A DNA stretch of 17,156 bases from Vitreoscilla sp. (GCA_030150505.1 JASLFS010000036.1:1-17156), one strand, 5' to 3'. Shown: positions 5,993 through 13,796, counted from the stretch's first letter. The notes: generated from the sequence alone by a model not told the origin. Program-made: numbers and translations.

Positions 5993-6192
5993 AAAACAGC
6001 CTAAAAAACATAAGTTACTGATTACTATATGATTAAATAAAACAAATTAGAAAATTTTCGCAAATAAATAAAGCAGTCACTCTAATTACCCTGTTGCTTT
6101 TTAGCTGCACTGCAGCAAAAACATGGGAAATAAACACAAGAGAAATTCATTCCATTTTGTAAATATTTGTAACGAATGCATTGATCTTAAAC

Positions 6193-6287
6193 AAAAAAAA
6201 TGCGCACATCTAAAAAAATGTGCGCCAAGTCTACAAAGGAGAAATAGAGGAGAAACTGTTAAGCAGTCATTGCGACTACTCAACGAT
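6193..6287 (-). ncRNA. Predicted sRNA, copy B of a tandem sibling pair
   Basis: This is a second copy of the RNA at 5800-5892, about 95 nt, on the same strand. The 5' stem-loop (arms 6275-6287 and 6255-6267) keeps 12 of 13 pairs with one C-A mismatch and has loop CGCAAUG. The 29-nt linker (6226-6254), with both UUUCUCC-type motifs, is identical to copy A. The terminator stem (6202-6209 with 6218-6225) is 8 bp with a longer A/T-rich loop, followed by eight T. Changes between copies fall in the distal 5' arm, the apical loop and the terminator loop. The pairing core and linker are unchanged, which looks like selection on RNA function. Confidence 0.85.
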
Positions 6288-6291
6288 GCTA

Positions 6292-6320
6292 ATTATGAAG
6301 CTTTCTTATTTTCATGTCAA
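6292..6320 (-). promoter_or_regulatory. Sigma70 promoter of sRNA copy B
   Basis: On the minus strand, a perfect -35 TTGACA (complement of 6315-6320) lies 17 bp from -10 CATAAT (complement of 6292-6297). The -35 is stronger than that of copy A. The sequence just upstream is a run of A/T that could act as an UP element. Confidence 0.87.
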
Positions 6321-6402
6321 CATTTTTTTTCGTTATTAAATAAAAAAGTAAATTTTTATTCATAAAATTGTAATAATTTCCAATATAATCACAAAACAAG
6401 CC

Positions 6403-6426
6403 AATTCGAACATTTTTTAATTCGAA
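6403..6426. repeat. Direct repeat of the palindromic word AATTCGAA
   Basis: AATTCGAA occurs at 6403-6410 and again at 6419-6426, 16 bp apart, in otherwise very AT-rich DNA upstream of sRNA copy B. Each contains the palindrome TTCGAA. They could be protein-binding sites, but nothing else supports this. Confidence 0.3.
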
Positions 6427-6493
6427 AACAATAAAAAAACCAATATATTTTTCACAAATGAATATTTTGTTGAAAATAATGATCAAATGAATA

Positions 6494-6529
6494 AAAAAAT
6501 CCTGTTACGCAAATGCAACAGGATTTTTT
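6494..6529 (-). terminator. Intrinsic terminator after tldD
   Basis: Arms 6494-6506 and 6517-6529 form a perfect 13-bp stem (TCCTGTT/AACAGGA plus six A-T pairs) around a 10-base loop. The A/T tails give a T-run in either direction. It lies 23 bp beyond the tldD stop. Confidence 0.88.
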
Positions 6530-6552
6530 CACAAACCAAAGAACTGCTAAAT

Positions 6553-8001
6553 TTATGCTTGGCTACCACCAACGATTAATCCAGCATCAACACGCAATGT
6601 AGGTTGCCCCACTCCAACAGGAACACTTTGCCCATCTTTTCCACAAACACCAACACCAGAATCCAAGGCCATATCATTACCAATCATGCTCACATGTTTT
6701 AACACATCTGGACCATTGCCAATAATTGTCGCGCCCTTAACTGGATACTGCAATTTACCATTTTCAATTAGCCATGCTTCTGAAGCGCTAAACACAAACT
6801 TACCACTGGTAATATCAACCTGTCCGCCACCAAAATTCACAGCGTAAATACCTTTATCAACAGAAGCTAAAATCTCTTCCGGATCATGGTGACCATTTTG
6901 CATAAAAGTATTGGTCATTCTTGGCATCGGTGTCGATGCATAACTTTCACGGCGACCATTGCCAGTTACAGGCATGCCCATCAAGCGTGCATTCATTTCA
7001 TCTTGCAAGTAACCACTTAATCGGCCGTCTTCAATCAACACATTGGCTTGAGTTAAATTACCCTCATCATCAACATTCAATGAACCACGGCGCTTTTCAA
7101 TATTACCTTGGTCTATCACCGTCACGCCTTTTGCAGCAATCATTTCACCCATTTTATCAGCAAATACGCTGGTTCCTTTGCGATTAAAGTCGCCCTCTAA
7201 ACCATGTCCCACTGCTTCATGTAATAATACCCCAGGCCAACCATTCCCAAGAACCACAGTCATGCTTCCAGCAGGAGCTGGTTGTGCTTCTAAATTAATT
7301 AAACCTTGCTTGACTGCTTTATCAACAAACTCTTGGCATTTGGCATCATCAAAATACGATAAGTCAAAACGGCCACCACCACCGCAACTGCCTTGCTCTT
7401 TTCGCCCGTTTGCTTCAACAATGACCGTAACAGACAATCGCACCAATGGACGGATGTCGGCACTTTGCTTGCCATCTAAACGAGCAATAAACACATATTC
7501 ATGTTCACATGTTAAGCCAGCCATCACTTGAACCACTCGAGGATCGGCAGATTTAGCCATTTCTTCAATGCGATTTAATAATGCCACTTTTTGTGCGGCT
7601 TCTAAACTTTTAATCGGATTACTAGCGCCATATAGCTGATGAGGAGATTGAATGATTGCATGGGGAATATCAATATTATCTTGTTTTGCTTGAGCAATAG
7701 AACGCACCGCTAAAGCAGATTGTTTTAAAGTTTGCTCTGAAATAGCATCAGCATAAGCAAATGCGGTTTTATCATGGCTAACAGCACGAACGCCGACGCC
7801 TTGGTCAATATTAAAACTACCAGATTTAACCACACCTTCTTCTAAATGCCAGCTCTCAAACGCAGTATATTGAAAGTATAAATCGGCATAATCAACATCA
7901 TGTACACCAATTAATTGTAGAGTCTGATTAACCATTGCATCACTGATATGGTTATTTGCCAATAAAAACTCTTGGGCGTTGCTGACATTAGCAGATGACA
8001 T
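6553..8001 (-). CDS. tldD: Metalloprotease TldD
   Basis: TldD is the catalytic partner of TldE/PmbA in a cytosolic heterodimeric zinc protease that degrades unfolded peptides and matures some peptide antibiotics and antitoxins. The metal site is HEAVGH (HEXXXH), about residues 261-266 from the start used here. It is followed by GLEGDFNRKGTSVF and later by NARLMGMPVTGNGRRESYASTPMPRMTNT, closely like E. coli TldD. The start at 8001 (MSSANVSNAQEF) gives 482 residues, the family length. An in-frame ATG at 8058 adds 19 residues and has a closer AGGG, so the start is not settled. No tldE/pmbA is in the window. A strong terminator follows. Confidence 0.95.
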   Translation of the reverse strand: MSSANVSNAQEFLLANNHISDAMVNQTLQLIGVHDVDYADLYFQYTAFESWHLEEGVVKSGSFNIDQGVGVRAVSHDKTAFAYADAISEQTLKQSALAVRSIAQAKQDNIDIPHAIIQSPHQLYGASNPIKSLEAAQKVALLNRIEEMAKSADPRVVQVMAGLTCEHEYVFIARLDGKQSADIRPLVRLSVTVIVEANGRKEQGSCGGGGRFDLSYFDDAKCQEFVDKAVKQGLINLEAQPAPAGSMTVVLGNGWPGVLLHEAVGHGLEGDFNRKGTSVFADKMGEMIAAKGVTVIDQGNIEKRRGSLNVDDEGNLTQANVLIEDGRLSGYLQDEMNARLMGMPVTGNGRRESYASTPMPRMTNTFMQNGHHDPEEILASVDKGIYAVNFGGGQVDITSGKFVFSASEAWLIENGKLQYPVKGATIIGNGPDVLKHVSMIGNDMALDSGVGVCGKDGQSVPVGVGQPTLRVDAGLIVGGSQA

Positions 8002-8198
8002 AAAAGACGCTGACCTCATGAAAGTTAAATAATAATTAAGAATCAGCAAGTTTAGCATTTACCCTGCAGATTAGTAAGGAATAAAATGATTCTGTACCAT
8101 ATTCCTAACTGGATACGATAAATATTATCTATTTCACTTCTTATTAATGGTTATCGGCCTAGCTCAAATTTGAAACCTTCTTAGGTGAGCCTTACAAT

Positions 8199-8792
8199 AT
8201 GGCTTGTCTTTATCTGTCACTCATAAAAATCATGAAATTATTATCTGTGTTGAACTTTGCACATCAATTACTAAGCGAGCACCTTCAAAATGGGGACAAT
8301 GCCATTGATGCAACCATGGGCAATGGAAATGATACAGTTAAACTTGCACAATTGGTTGGCGACTCAGGACAGGTTTATGCTTTTGATATTCAAGCAATGG
8401 CTTTAATCAATACAGAAAAGCGCTTAAGAGAACAATCACTCAATCATCGAGTTCAGCTCATATTAGATGGACACCAGCACCTTCAGCGCTATATTCATAA
8501 ACCGATTTCAGCTGCAATTTTTAATTTAGGTTATCTGCCGTGTAGCAATAAAAACATTACAACCCAACCTCAAAACACCATCAAAGCTTGTGAGGAAATT
8601 TTAAATTTATTGCCACAATCAGGCATGATTATTTTGGTGATTTACTCAGGCCACGATAACGCCGAAGAAGCCAAAAAAATACACCAATGGGCAAGCGCTT
8701 TATCCCAAAAACAGTTTTCTGTTTTGCAATATGGCTTTATAAACCAAAAAAACTACCCACCTTATCTGTTGGCCATACAAAAAATAAAATAA
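8199..8792 (+). CDS. Class I SAM methyltransferase, YtqB/MnmM-like
   Basis: The SAM-binding motif I lies in AIDATMGNGNDTVKLAQ (about residues 36-52), the acidic ribose-binding strand is VYAFDIQ, and the family motif IV equivalent is IFNLGYLPCSNK. The late YSGHDNAEEA block matches the rRNA_methylase-like YtqB family. Bacillus YtqB has been described as MnmM, a tRNA wobble-uridine (mnm5s2U) methyltransferase, so tRNA modification is a reasonable guess. The 8199 ATG has AGGTGA about 10 bases upstream. An ATG at 8232 gives MKLLSVLNFAHQLL, which aligns better with family N-termini, so the true start may be there. It stands alone, divergent from tldD. Confidence 0.85.
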   Translation: MACLYLSLIKIMKLLSVLNFAHQLLSEHLQNGDNAIDATMGNGNDTVKLAQLVGDSGQVYAFDIQAMALINTEKRLREQSLNHRVQLILDGHQHLQRYIHKPISAAIFNLGYLPCSNKNITTQPQNTIKACEEILNLLPQSGMIILVIYSGHDNAEEAKKIHQWASALSQKQFSVLQYGFINQKNYPPYLLAIQKIK

Positions 8793-8843
8793 CAGAAAAT
8801 TAGAATAATTTGATTAGATTCACGATAGCCATGCTTTCATCTG

Positions 8844-8849
8844 TATAAT
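8844..8849 (+). promoter_or_regulatory. Predicted -10 for the phosphoethanolamine transferase gene
   Basis: A perfect TATAAT lies 30 bp upstream of the start codon, preceded directly by CTG. No good -35 is visible at 16-18 bp. The gap after the methyltransferase gene and this -10 suggest separate transcription. Confidence 0.45.
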
Positions 8850-8879
8850 TTATTTACTAAATAACTTATATCTAAAAAA

Positions 8880-10430
8880 ATGCAGCAATCAATTCACATA
8901 CAGAAAATCATTCAAACAAGTATATTTTCTACAATGCTCATTGCATTAACAGGGAGCTGTTATTTCTTATTAAGAATATCCAATACAATTGGTTTTCCAC
9001 TTCACTTAACGATGGTTACTCTGGCGAGCTTATTTGTTTTATCAACTAATAGAATCATTTTTTGGGTTTGTGGTTTTCCATTAATATTATTAGCGTCGCT
9101 ATACATGCCAACAGCCATCATGTATGGATTGCCCTCAACTGATATTGTCACCGCTCTTTTTTATAGCAATCCATTAGAAGCACAAGGCTTTCTATCTGTC
9201 ATCAGCATCAAAGAATATACTTATGCCTTTGCCCTTCTTATTTGTGGGGTATTATTTGGATACTTGTATCAAAGGCACTTGAAAACAGCACTTAAAATTA
9301 AAATATCCATTATCAGCTGCATTGTTTTATTGACCTACAGCATATTACCAATACTATCGAAAGAAGACTGGAAACGAACCTATCCTTTTGGTTTTTATAG
9401 TCAGGTATTCAATGTCTACACTACCTTAAAAGAAAATCAATTCCAGCCCAACAATCTTATCTTATGGCAAATAAAACAATCTAATCCCCAATATGATGAC
9501 TATGTTATTGTAATAGGTGAAAGTGTCAGAAAAGACTATTTATCAGCTTACGGTTACGCCCATAAAACATCACCATTTCTGGAATCTACTAATGGTATTT
9601 TAATTGATGGTTTAATTAGCCCTGCCTCATCAACCATCCCATCCTTAACACGAATGCTGACCTTAACAGGACAAGGTAATGAGAATACTGAAACCATCAA
9701 TTATCGCTATAATCTCATTGATTTGGCCAACAAAGCGGGCTTTGAAACTCATTGGATATCAGCCCAAGGTAAATATGGTAGCTCAGAATCCCCCATATCA
9801 ATATTAGGACAAAAAAGCCATTTCCATTTTTTTGCCAAACTCAAAAGCTTCGGTGATAAAGGACCCAGTGATTGGGAATTATTCCCTATTTTTCAAACCC
9901 AATTATCACAACAAACGAAGAAACCTCGATTATTCGTTGTTCATCTATTTGGCTCGCATTTTAACTCCTGTGACCGCATAGAAAAAATCAACCCTCAACT
10001 TCAACACTCACTTGGACACAATTATAATTGCTATTTAAGTAGCCTTGAACAAACAGATTTATTACTTTCTAAAATTCATGATAGCTTACAGCATCAAGAA
10101 TCAATGACCAATCGCAGATTTTCTATGATGTATTTTGCGGATCATGGACAAGGTCAGCATGAAGCGCTGCGCCATGATAATGACGTTAAACAAGGATATG
10201 AAGTGCCACTATTTGTAACCAATAGTGATAGCAAGCAACATGAAGTCATCAAGGCTCAAAAATCTGGATTCAATATGATGTCTGGGCTTGCCAATTGGCT
10301 TAATATTCAAACCCAAAATCACGCCGAAAATTATGATTTATTTTCAACAGAACCCGATCAAAACATTCTGGTAAAGGGCTCTACTGTACAACGTTTTAAT
10401 GATTTAGCTGATGACCCAGCCAAAGAATAA
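8880..10430 (+). CDS. Inner-membrane phosphoethanolamine transferase, OpgE/YhbX-like
   Basis: The 516 residues have about five N-terminal transmembrane helices (residues 10-160) and a periplasmic sulfatase-fold domain. Motifs are VIGESVRKDYLSAYGY (metal ligand E214), SPASSTIPSLTRML (probable nucleophile T252), HLFGSHFNSCDRI (355-367) and FADHGQGQ (D421, H422). Family members move phosphoethanolamine from phosphatidylethanolamine to lipid A, LOS core sugars or periplasmic glucans. The wording GESVRKDYLSAYGY...NGILIDGL and GSHFNSCDR is closer to E. coli OpgE/YbiP- or YhbX-type proteins than to EptA/LptA, so the acceptor should not be assumed to be lipid A. No clear Shine-Dalgarno precedes the ATG. 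Confidence 0.87.
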   Translation: MQQSIHIQKIIQTSIFSTMLIALTGSCYFLLRISNTIGFPLHLTMVTLASLFVLSTNRIIFWVCGFPLILLASLYMPTAIMYGLPSTDIVTALFYSNPLEAQGFLSVISIKEYTYAFALLICGVLFGYLYQRHLKTALKIKISIISCIVLLTYSILPILSKEDWKRTYPFGFYSQVFNVYTTLKENQFQPNNLILWQIKQSNPQYDDYVIVIGESVRKDYLSAYGYAHKTSPFLESTNGILIDGLISPASSTIPSLTRMLTLTGQGNENTETINYRYNLIDLANKAGFETHWISAQGKYGSSESPISILGQKSHFHFFAKLKSFGDKGPSDWELFPIFQTQLSQQTKKPRLFVVHLFGSHFNSCDRIEKINPQLQHSLGHNYNCYLSSLEQTDLLLSKIHDSLQHQESMTNRRFSMMYFADHGQGQHEALRHDNDVKQGYEVPLFVTNSDSKQHEVIKAQKSGFNMMSGLANWLNIQTQNHAENYDLFSTEPDQNILVKGSTVQRFNDLADDPAKE

Positions 10431-10444
10431 GAACAAAATAGATA

Positions 10445-10476
10445 GCACCTATTTATCAATCACGATAAATAGGTGC
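10445..10476. terminator. Hairpin between convergent genes
   Basis: Arms 10445-10457 and 10464-10476 form a perfect 13-bp stem with a 6-base loop, 14 bp after the transferase stop and 12 bp before the stop of the convergent SPOR-like gene. Neither side has a strong T-run, so it is a weak terminator or mRNA 3'-end-stabilising hairpin serving both genes. Confidence 0.6.
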
Positions 10477-10488
10477 CAAGATAGAATA

Positions 10489-11247
10489 CTACTTACAATC
10501 AGAACGTTCTAAACGTGAATAAGGTTGAACGATATCTCCAATGTCTTTAGCAGCTTGATTATCAACCTGTAGGAACAATACTTGGTATTTAGCAGTCGTT
10601 AAGTTTTGAGCGCCTGTTAGACGTTTTTCAATCACATTGGTTTGTGCATAACCTGCATTGCGCGCTTTGTCTTTTAGCTGCTCTGCATGATTTTGATTTT
10701 TGAAAATACCCAAAGTAACGACATTGCCTTCCGCTTTGGCTTTAAATCCTTTGCTAATGGCTTCAATTGCAACTTCTGTTGCATCACCATTCACGGGAAA
10801 TAAAACATGGTATTGTCGCCCTACTTCATCAGTATTGTCATTTTTCACAACAATTCGATTAGCGGCATTTGGCCAACGGTTAAGCATGCCTTTTAATCGA
10901 TGATAAGCATCTTCAGGCAAAGTCACTTTTGCTGAGCAATTTGCTGCTTTTCGAGTTAATGGAATGTCGTTAATCGATTCTTCTTTTCGTTTTGCTGTTT
11001 CTGTTTTTTTATCTGCTTTCTTGCCTTCTTTCACAGCTTTATGTTCTTGCTCTGCTGCTTCTTGGCTAGCGTTAATTTCTGTTTGACTAGCTGCATCATC
11101 CCAAATAACTTCTTCCTGCTTTGCCACCGGAGCCACAACAACTTCTTCTATTGCTTTGACTTCTTTGGGCTGCTGCATTTTTTGAGTGATAACATTAGCG
11201 AAAATAATAATATTCAATGCAACTAAAATTGCAAATAGCCACTTCAT
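10489..11247 (-). CDS. SPOR-like membrane-anchored protein
   Basis: The 252 residues begin with one membrane helix (MKWLFAILVALNIIIFANVI, residues 1-20). A long charged linker rich in E, K and A follows (about 24-100). The C-terminal region (about 140-250) resembles a SPOR fold, including HVLFPVNGDATEVAIEAISKGF, VVTLGIFKNQNHAEQLKDKARNAGY and YQVLFLQVD. SPOR domains bind denuded septal peptidoglycan, so an envelope or division role is plausible but not shown. The start codon overlaps the end of birA-coaX by 4 bp (11244-11247), giving translational coupling as the last gene of a three-gene operon. Homologues after birA-coaX would support a conserved link. Confidence 0.72.
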   Translation of the reverse strand: MKWLFAILVALNIIIFANVITQKMQQPKEVKAIEEVVVAPVAKQEEVIWDDAASQTEINASQEAAEQEHKAVKEGKKADKKTETAKRKEESINDIPLTRKAANCSAKVTLPEDAYHRLKGMLNRWPNAANRIVVKNDNTDEVGRQYHVLFPVNGDATEVAIEAISKGFKAKAEGNVVTLGIFKNQNHAEQLKDKARNAGYAQTNVIEKRLTGAQNLTTAKYQVLFLQVDNQAAKDIGDIVQPYSRLERSDCK

Positions 11248-13013
11248 TCTTGTTCAATCCAATTCAATAATCCATAGATAACCAAATTATCAATGATCTC
11301 AACTTGCGCTTCTTCAATAAACTGTTTTGGCAAATGTTGCTCGATTTTTTTAGCACCACCGCCTGTTAATAGTACTTTAACGTTTTTTCCCGCTGCAGTT
11401 TTTTCTTTTAGCCGTTGATACATTAATATTAATGCCCCACATGCTGCATCTAACATGCCACTGGCAATCGCATTTGCTGTTGATGTTGCAAATGGATAAG
11501 CCCTTCCCACTGGCTGATTTAAGTTGGCTGTTTTCAGTGCCATGGCTTCTTTCATGAGATTGAAACCAGGCATAATACTACCACCTAAATAATGATTTTC
11601 TGCTGTTAATGCATCAATGGTAATGGCAGTGCCACAACTTACCACGACACAAGCTTCTTGTGAAAATCGTCTGCTACCTAATATATTAAACCACCGATCA
11701 GAACCATGTTCTTCTGGTTTCATATAATGATTTACAATGCCAAGCCCTTTGGCCATCGAACTTAGCCAAGTGATGGGCTTGGGCAGCTGCTCTGCTACTG
11801 CTGCCATTTTTTGCTCACCACAAACTGCACATCCAACAACTTCGATGATGTCATTATGCTCTTGGAAAAATTCACCCAATGGCTGCAATCTACCATATGG
11901 TGCTTTTCCAGTCTCAATAATTTTTCCTTGTTGTACCAGAGCCCATTTTAGTTGGCTATTACCTGCATCAAGTAATAAGTATTTAGGCTGCGTTCCAATC
12001 CCTGCTAAATCTGTTACTTGCTTGGCTCCAGCCATTGTAGACGATTGAATCTCTTCTGCATTTTTTTTGATGCGCAAACTCACCTCACCCGTCACAATTT
12101 TTTGTAATCCACTGTCTGTTTCAAGCAACAAGGCACCGTTATTATCGACACCAATGACTTTACCTTCATGAATTAATTGCCCATGACGATGCAATTGCAC
12201 CATTTGGTATTCATCGCGGTGCGCACTTCGATAATGCTCAATAAAAGGCTGAAATCCTTGTTCCGCAAAACGATTAAAATATTCCGAAACATGACTTAAA
12301 AAATCAGCTAACCATTTTTTTGGTTGGCAGTTTTGCTGCTGTGACCAAATATGCGTATTTTGTTGCTCAACCTGTAAGGGTTCTGCAAAATTTAAACCAA
12401 CACCCACAATCACTGCTGTTTCATGCTGTGTCTTTTTGGTTTCAATCAGAATACCGCCCATTTTCTGTTGGCCAACAACAATATCATTTGGCCATTTTAT
12501 TTGAGCATGAACATGGTGTTTTTTTAATGTTTCTTGAATGGCCAATGCAGTAATTAATGCCAATGCACCTAATTGTGCTTGCTGCTTATTAAATGACCAC
12601 ACAAAGCTAAATGTTAAGCTATCACCTAATTGGCTTTGCCATGTTTTTCCTTGCCGCCCTTTTCCTGCCGTTTGCAGATTGGTTATCACGACATGGCGAT
12701 GTAGGTTTTCTTGACTTAGCCGTTCTCGCAAATAAGTATTGGTTGATTCGCACTCATTTAAAATAGTCATGGCGAATGATGAAACGTTTTGTTCCCAAAA
12801 TTCATCATTCTGATGCATCACTGTTGATGGTCGTTTTAACTGCCATAATCCATCTTGTTGACGAAAGCGCTGCTGCCACTCTTCTGGCAAACTTTGTCTT
12901 GCGCCGTTAATCATTGGTAGTGATGAATCAAAATAAGGCAATAAATCAGCGACTGCTCTTGGCTGACCATCCGCTAGCAATGCTAATAATAATTGAGCTT
13001 TTTCAATACTCAT
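11244..13013 (-). CDS. birA-coaX: Bifunctional biotin-protein ligase / type III pantothenate kinase
   Basis: One 589-residue frame joins two enzymes. The first part has a winged-helix-like region (1-60) and a BirA catalytic domain. That domain includes TNLQTAGKGRQGKTWQS (GKGRQG 117-122) and KWPNDIVVGQQKMGGILIETKK (from 173), then a C-terminal SH3-like segment to about 315. It loads biotin onto carboxylases and might repress biotin genes. From about 345 the CoaX half begins with LLLDAGNSQLKWAL, then HGSDRW (436-441), SCGTAITIDALT (459-470) and TGGGAKK (550-556), catalysing the first step of CoA synthesis. The fusion is known from Neisseria. It lies 2 bp after the heptose adenylyltransferase stop. 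Confidence 0.95.
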   Translation of the reverse strand: MSIEKAQLLLALLADGQPRAVADLLPYFDSSLPMINGARQSLPEEWQQRFRQQDGLWQLKRPSTVMHQNDEFWEQNVSSFAMTILNECESTNTYLRERLSQENLHRHVVITNLQTAGKGRQGKTWQSQLGDSLTFSFVWSFNKQQAQLGALALITALAIQETLKKHHVHAQIKWPNDIVVGQQKMGGILIETKKTQHETAVIVGVGLNFAEPLQVEQQNTHIWSQQQNCQPKKWLADFLSHVSEYFNRFAEQGFQPFIEHYRSAHRDEYQMVQLHRHGQLIHEGKVIGVDNNGALLLETDSGLQKIVTGEVSLRIKKNAEEIQSSTMAGAKQVTDLAGIGTQPKYLLLDAGNSQLKWALVQQGKIIETGKAPYGRLQPLGEFFQEHNDIIEVVGCAVCGEQKMAAVAEQLPKPITWLSSMAKGLGIVNHYMKPEEHGSDRWFNILGSRRFSQEACVVVSCGTAITIDALTAENHYLGGSIMPGFNLMKEAMALKTANLNQPVGRAYPFATSTANAIASGMLDAACGALILMYQRLKEKTAAGKNVKVLLTGGGAKKIEQHLPKQFIEEAQVEIIDNLVIYGLLNWIEQE

Positions 13014-13015
13014 GC

Positions 13016-13525
13016 TTAATCACCCGTGCGAATTTTAGCTAATGTTTCAGTGGTTGATGTTTGATGTAAAAATGGAATAGACAGCACTTGTCCACCACGA
13101 GCCCATGTTTCTGCAGAGCCCACTATGTTTTCAGGTGCCCAATCGCCACCTTTAACCAAAATATTGGGTTGGATGGTTTCAATTAAATTCAAAGGTGTGT
13201 CTTCATCAAACCAAGTCACGATATCAATACTTGCTAATGCAGCAACAACGGCCAATCGATTAGCCAAGGGATTAATCGGTCGATCAGAACCTTTGCCCAA
13301 TCTTCTAACTGAAGCATCAGTATTTAATGCCAGCACTAAACTTGCGCCTTGCTCTTTGGCTTGCGCCAAATACGTTACATGCCCACGGTGCAAAATATCA
13401 AAACAACCATTGGTAAAAACCAGTGGTTTTGCGAGATTTTTGATGGCTTCACTCACTTTTTCAGGTGGGCAAATTTTGCTTTCAAATGATGGCGGCGCTA
13501 AAACCAAATCAGTATGAGTTGTCAC
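13016..13525 (-). CDS. rfaE2: D-glycero-beta-D-manno-heptose 1-phosphate adenylyltransferase
   Basis: This 169-residue nucleotidyltransferase makes ADP-heptose for the LPS/LOS inner core. The HXGH motif is in TNGCFDILHRGHVTYL (H46, H49). SDRPINPLANRLAVVAAL, LVKGGDW and the C-terminal TSTTETLAKIR (nucleotide-binding STT-type) are typical of HldE's C-terminal domain. Here it is a stand-alone protein, so the kinase half (HldA/RfaE1) must be encoded elsewhere. The start is a GTG at 13523-13525 with no clear Shine-Dalgarno. The N-terminal 30 residues precede the conserved core, as in neisserial RfaE2. It is the first gene of an operon with birA-coaX and the SPOR-like gene. Confidence 0.94.
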   Translation of the reverse strand: MTTHTDLVLAPPSFESKICPPEKVSEAIKNLAKPLVFTNGCFDILHRGHVTYLAQAKEQGASLVLALNTDASVRRLGKGSDRPINPLANRLAVVAALASIDIVTWFDEDTPLNLIETIQPNILVKGGDWAPENIVGSAETWARGGQVLSIPFLHQTSTTETLAKIRTGD

Positions 13526-13796
13526 GTTACAAGGCTTTCATAATAGGCAGAATCTGTCATCATACGAAAGCCACTGTATTTGAACAAGTAAAAATACAGG
13601 GCATCAGAATCTTTATTCTTATAAATCAAATATTAAGCCCTATTAATTTATATCAAATTTGATATAAATTAATAGGGCTTAATCCCAAATTCCCCACAGT
13701 TCCCTTATTTTTTTTCACTCGTCATTCAACGCAGCGGATTTAAATTTGTTATTATTGCAAGATTTGCGATAGATTTTGAATAAGAGAGATTGAGTT
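13526..13796. other. Divergent intergenic region between rfaE2 and lysP
   Basis: No gene is seen. Repeats found are GGCTTTC/GAAAGCC (13533-13539 and 13566-13572), an 8-bp inverted repeat CTGTATTT/AAATACAG (13574-13581 and 13592-13599), and the large palindrome listed separately. The promoters for rfaE2 and lysP must lie here, but I see no convincing -35/-10 pair. Confidence 0.6.
13632..13683. repeat. 52-bp perfect palindrome
   Basis: Every base from 13632 to 13657 is complementary to its partner from 13683 down to 13658, with no mismatch and no loop. The tips contain AAGCCCT/AGGGCTT and the centre reads TATCAAATTTGATA. No T-run follows on either side and it lies between divergent genes, so it is not a normal terminator. 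It could be a compact non-autonomous repeat element, a large operator, or a 5'-leader hairpin. Confidence 0.85.

Larger units (their letters stand above)
5709..6493. other. Intergenic island of about 780 bp with duplicated RNA genes
   Basis: No convincing protein gene is present on either strand. Open frames crossing 6101-6365 run through RNA promoter and terminator elements and have no family resemblance. The region holds two copies of a minus-strand sRNA gene offset by exactly 395 bp, identical over a 48-base core (5831-5878 and 6226-6273). It also holds an FNR-like site, a short stem (GCTGC 6104-6108, GCAGC 6112-6116) without a T-run, and very AT-rich sequence at 6326-6490. What 5709-5798 and 6000-6190 otherwise do is not evident. 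Confidence 0.7.

Noticed and set aside
6071..6116. Possible third, decayed sRNA copy (AAGCAGTCA at 6071-6079 and a GCTGC/GCAGC stem)
   Set aside because: Only nine bases match the repeat core. No linker, terminator T-run or matching promoter is present, so chance is more likely.
5799..6297. Duplicated block as a CRISPR or mobile element
   Set aside because: There are only two copies with a 395-bp offset, no transposase, no target-site duplication and no short regular spacers. The internal parts are those of an RNA gene.
6101..6365. Open frames on both strands across the second sRNA copy
   Set aside because: They run through the sRNA promoter, hairpin and terminator, are rich in low-complexity residues and show no family resemblance. 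The RNA gene explains the sequence better.
11244..13013. BirA-CoaX frame as a sequencing-error fusion of two genes
   Set aside because: The frame is continuous, both halves keep their catalytic motifs, and the same fusion is known in Neisseria.
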